Shown here: piece by piece, positions 14,815-15,811 of the stretch
Position numbering within the stretch: position 1 is the stretch's first letter
How the letters are laid out: each line of letters opens with the position of its first letter
Origin: Chitinophagaceae bacterium UBA5175
GTDB lineage: Bacteria > Bacteroidota > Bacteroidia > Chitinophagales > Chitinophagaceae
NCBI GenBank assembly: GCA_002413325.1
Contig: DHWT01000161.1
Span: 1 to 15,811, forward strand
Reading direction: 5' to 3'
DNA: 15,811 nt
Made by a program: the position numbers and the translations under genes
Notes under the pieces: model-generated
Database searches by the model: none
What the model was told of the DNA's origin: nothing
What the model saw: only the letters and a program-made list of their open reading frames with translations

Positions 14815-15498
14815 TTATTGCCTGATAATGCGTCCGTCTTCCATTTCAATCAGCCGGTTGGTCCTGGAAGCAAAACTGTTGTCGTGTGTTACAATCAGGA
14901 GCGTTTTATTAAACTCGGTGGAAAGACGCTGAAAAATGTCAAAAACAATTTCGGAATTCTTTTTATCCAGGTTGCCCGTGGGTTCGTCTCCCATAATGAT
15001 ATGCGGTTCATTGATCAGCGCACGGGCGATGGCTACCCGCTGTTTTTCCCCGCCGGAGAGTTTATTGGGTTTTTTATTGGCCAGTTTGCCCATATCCAGC
15101 ATCTCCAGTTTTTGCCGGGCTTTTTCCTCAATTTCCTTTTCCGAAAAACGATCCTGTTTTAAAGCGGGCAGCATGATATTCCGGAGTACGGTAAATTCGT
15201 TCAACAGGTAATGGAACTGGAATACAAAGCCGATTTTGTCATTCCGTATTTTCGCCAGTTCTTTCTCCTTCTTATCAGCCATACTTTCCTGGTCTATCAC
15301 GAGTTCGCCTTCATAATCCGTATCCATGGTGGAAAGAATATATAACAGGGTTGATTTGCCACAACCGGATTTGCCGACGACCGATACAAATTCCCCTTTG
15401 TTAATGGAAAAGCTGATATCGGATAATACGGTAAATTCCGAGGGATCGTAAAATTTCTTTGAAATATGCCTGGCTTCCAGTATGATCGGTGTGTCCAT
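14815..15498 (-). CDS. ABC transporter ATP-binding protein (LolD/MacB type)
   Basis: The natural start is ATG 15498-15496 (MDTPIILEARHISKKFYD), giving 227 residues; a longer in-frame extension up to 15600 would overlap the permease gene and has no family similarity. The sequence has every ABC ATPase element in order: Walker A 'GKSGCGKST', Q-loop 'FVFQFHYLLNEFTVLRNI', signature 'LSGGEKQRVAIARAL', Walker B 'IIMGDEPTGNLD' and the switch histidine in 'LLIVTHDNSFA'. The 'FQFHYLLNEFTVLRN' and 'EPTGNLDKKNSEIVFDIF' strings are typical for the LolD/MacB/FtsE subgroup, which works with FtsX-fold permeases to move lipoproteins, antibiotics or peptides from the outer leaflet of the inner membrane. It starts one base after the stop codon of the permease gene. 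Whether it serves lipoprotein sorting is not settled by sequence alone. Confidence 0.94.
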   Translation of the reverse strand: MDTPIILEARHISKKFYDPSEFTVLSDISFSINKGEFVSVVGKSGCGKSTLLYILSTMDTDYEGELVIDQESMADKKEKELAKIRNDKIGFVFQFHYLLNEFTVLRNIMLPALKQDRFSEKEIEEKARQKLEMLDMGKLANKKPNKLSGGEKQRVAIARALINEPHIIMGDEPTGNLDKKNSEIVFDIFQRLSTEFNKTLLIVTHDNSFASRTNRLIEMEDGRIIRQ

Positions 15499-15499
15499 T

Positions 15500-15811
15500 T
15501 TATTTACCGCGTATAATGATGACAGGATCCACTTTGCCCGCTTTCCGTGCCGGGAAATAGCCGGCCAGGTAGGTCGTAATGAGTGAAAAGACAATCCCAA
15601 TGCCGTATAACAGGGGATTGTAGTTGATCGGAAAGGTCTTTACGGTGGGCAGGGCAGGCGTGGTAAAAGGGATGTGGCCGATGCCTTTGGAAAGCAAAAA
15701 TCCAAAAATCAGCCCCATCAGTCCGCCGAATGATCCGATGCTCAGGGAAATGGTAATGAATATGCGTTTTACATCAGCCCCTGAAAACCCCGTCGCCTTC
15801 AATATCGCGAT
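15500..15811 (-). CDS. FtsX-fold ABC transporter permease, C-terminal part (LolC/E or MacB type, partial)
   Basis: Only the last 103 codons are in the window; the frame stays open to the window edge. The visible end has 'IAILKATGFSGADVKRIFI' (a coupling-helix-type segment just before a membrane helix, as in LolC/E and MacB permeases), then a transmembrane helix 'SIGSFGGLMGLIFGFLLSKGIG', a periplasmic loop 'FTTPALPTVKTFPINYNP', a last helix 'LYGIGIVFSLITTYLAGYFPARKAGKVDPVIIIRGK' with the 'PARKAGKVDPV.IIRG' tail typical of the family. Loop and tail fit the Bacteroidota LolE-type proteins. The ATPase gene begins one base after the stop codon, so the pair forms one transporter; the remainder of this gene lies upstream of the window. 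Confidence 0.9.
   Translation of the reverse strand: MAILKATGFSGADVKRIFITISLSIGSFGGLMGLIFGFLLSKGIGHIPFTTPALPTVKTFPINYNPLLYGIGIVFSLITTYLAGYFPARKAGKVDPVIIIRGK

Noticed and set aside
15499..15600. N-terminal extension of the ABC ATPase frame upstream of ATG 15498
   Set aside because: The added residues overlap the conserved C-terminal tail of the permease gene and do not resemble any ATPase N-terminus.

Overview
The window looks like ordinary chromosome from a member of the Bacteroidota, most likely in or near the Chitinophagaceae (family placement is inference). The signs are an ECF sigma / FecR anti-sigma with a DUF4974-type C-terminus / STN-domain TonB receptor / DUF4249 lipoprotein set, a DUF5777-type beta-barrel, lipoproteins with short MKK/MKR signal peptides, a near-absence of Shine-Dalgarno sequences, and AT-rich leaders. 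No rRNA, tRNA, CRISPR array, insertion sequence or phage gene was seen.

Layout. (1) Positions 2682 down to 1, minus strand: a tightly spaced run encoding a diheme lipoprotein, a small cytochrome-like lipoprotein, an OB-fold exported protein, a YceI-family protein and the start of a DUF5777-type outer-membrane barrel (cut by the window edge). Together they look like an uncharacterised envelope redox module. (2) 2683-3090: a divergent intergenic region with several perfect palindromes. (3) 3091-8416, plus strand: sigma factor, anti-sigma factor, TonB-dependent receptor and DUF4249 lipoprotein, a complete surface-signalling and uptake locus. (4) 8541-11170, plus strand: phosphoribosyltransferase, nitroreductase and erythromycin-esterase-like hydrolase, possibly a stress-type operon. 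Its first gene has a textbook Bacteroidota promoter so close to the ATG that the message may be leaderless. (5) 11209-13077, plus strand: a small four-helix membrane protein, then cdsA and a CDP-alcohol phosphatidyltransferase overlapping by 14 bases (phospholipid synthesis). (6) 14758-13097, minus strand: a short alpha-glucan-phosphorylase-like protein in which the usual pyridoxal-phosphate lysine is alanine. (7) 15811-14815, minus strand: the end of a LolC/E- or MacB-type permease followed by its ATPase.

The two observations most worth following are the phosphorylase homologue that lacks its cofactor lysine (residue 450) and the envelope cytochrome cluster, in which three heme-type motifs use three different spacings (CX5CH, CX4CH, CX2CH) next to a putative outer-membrane barrel.
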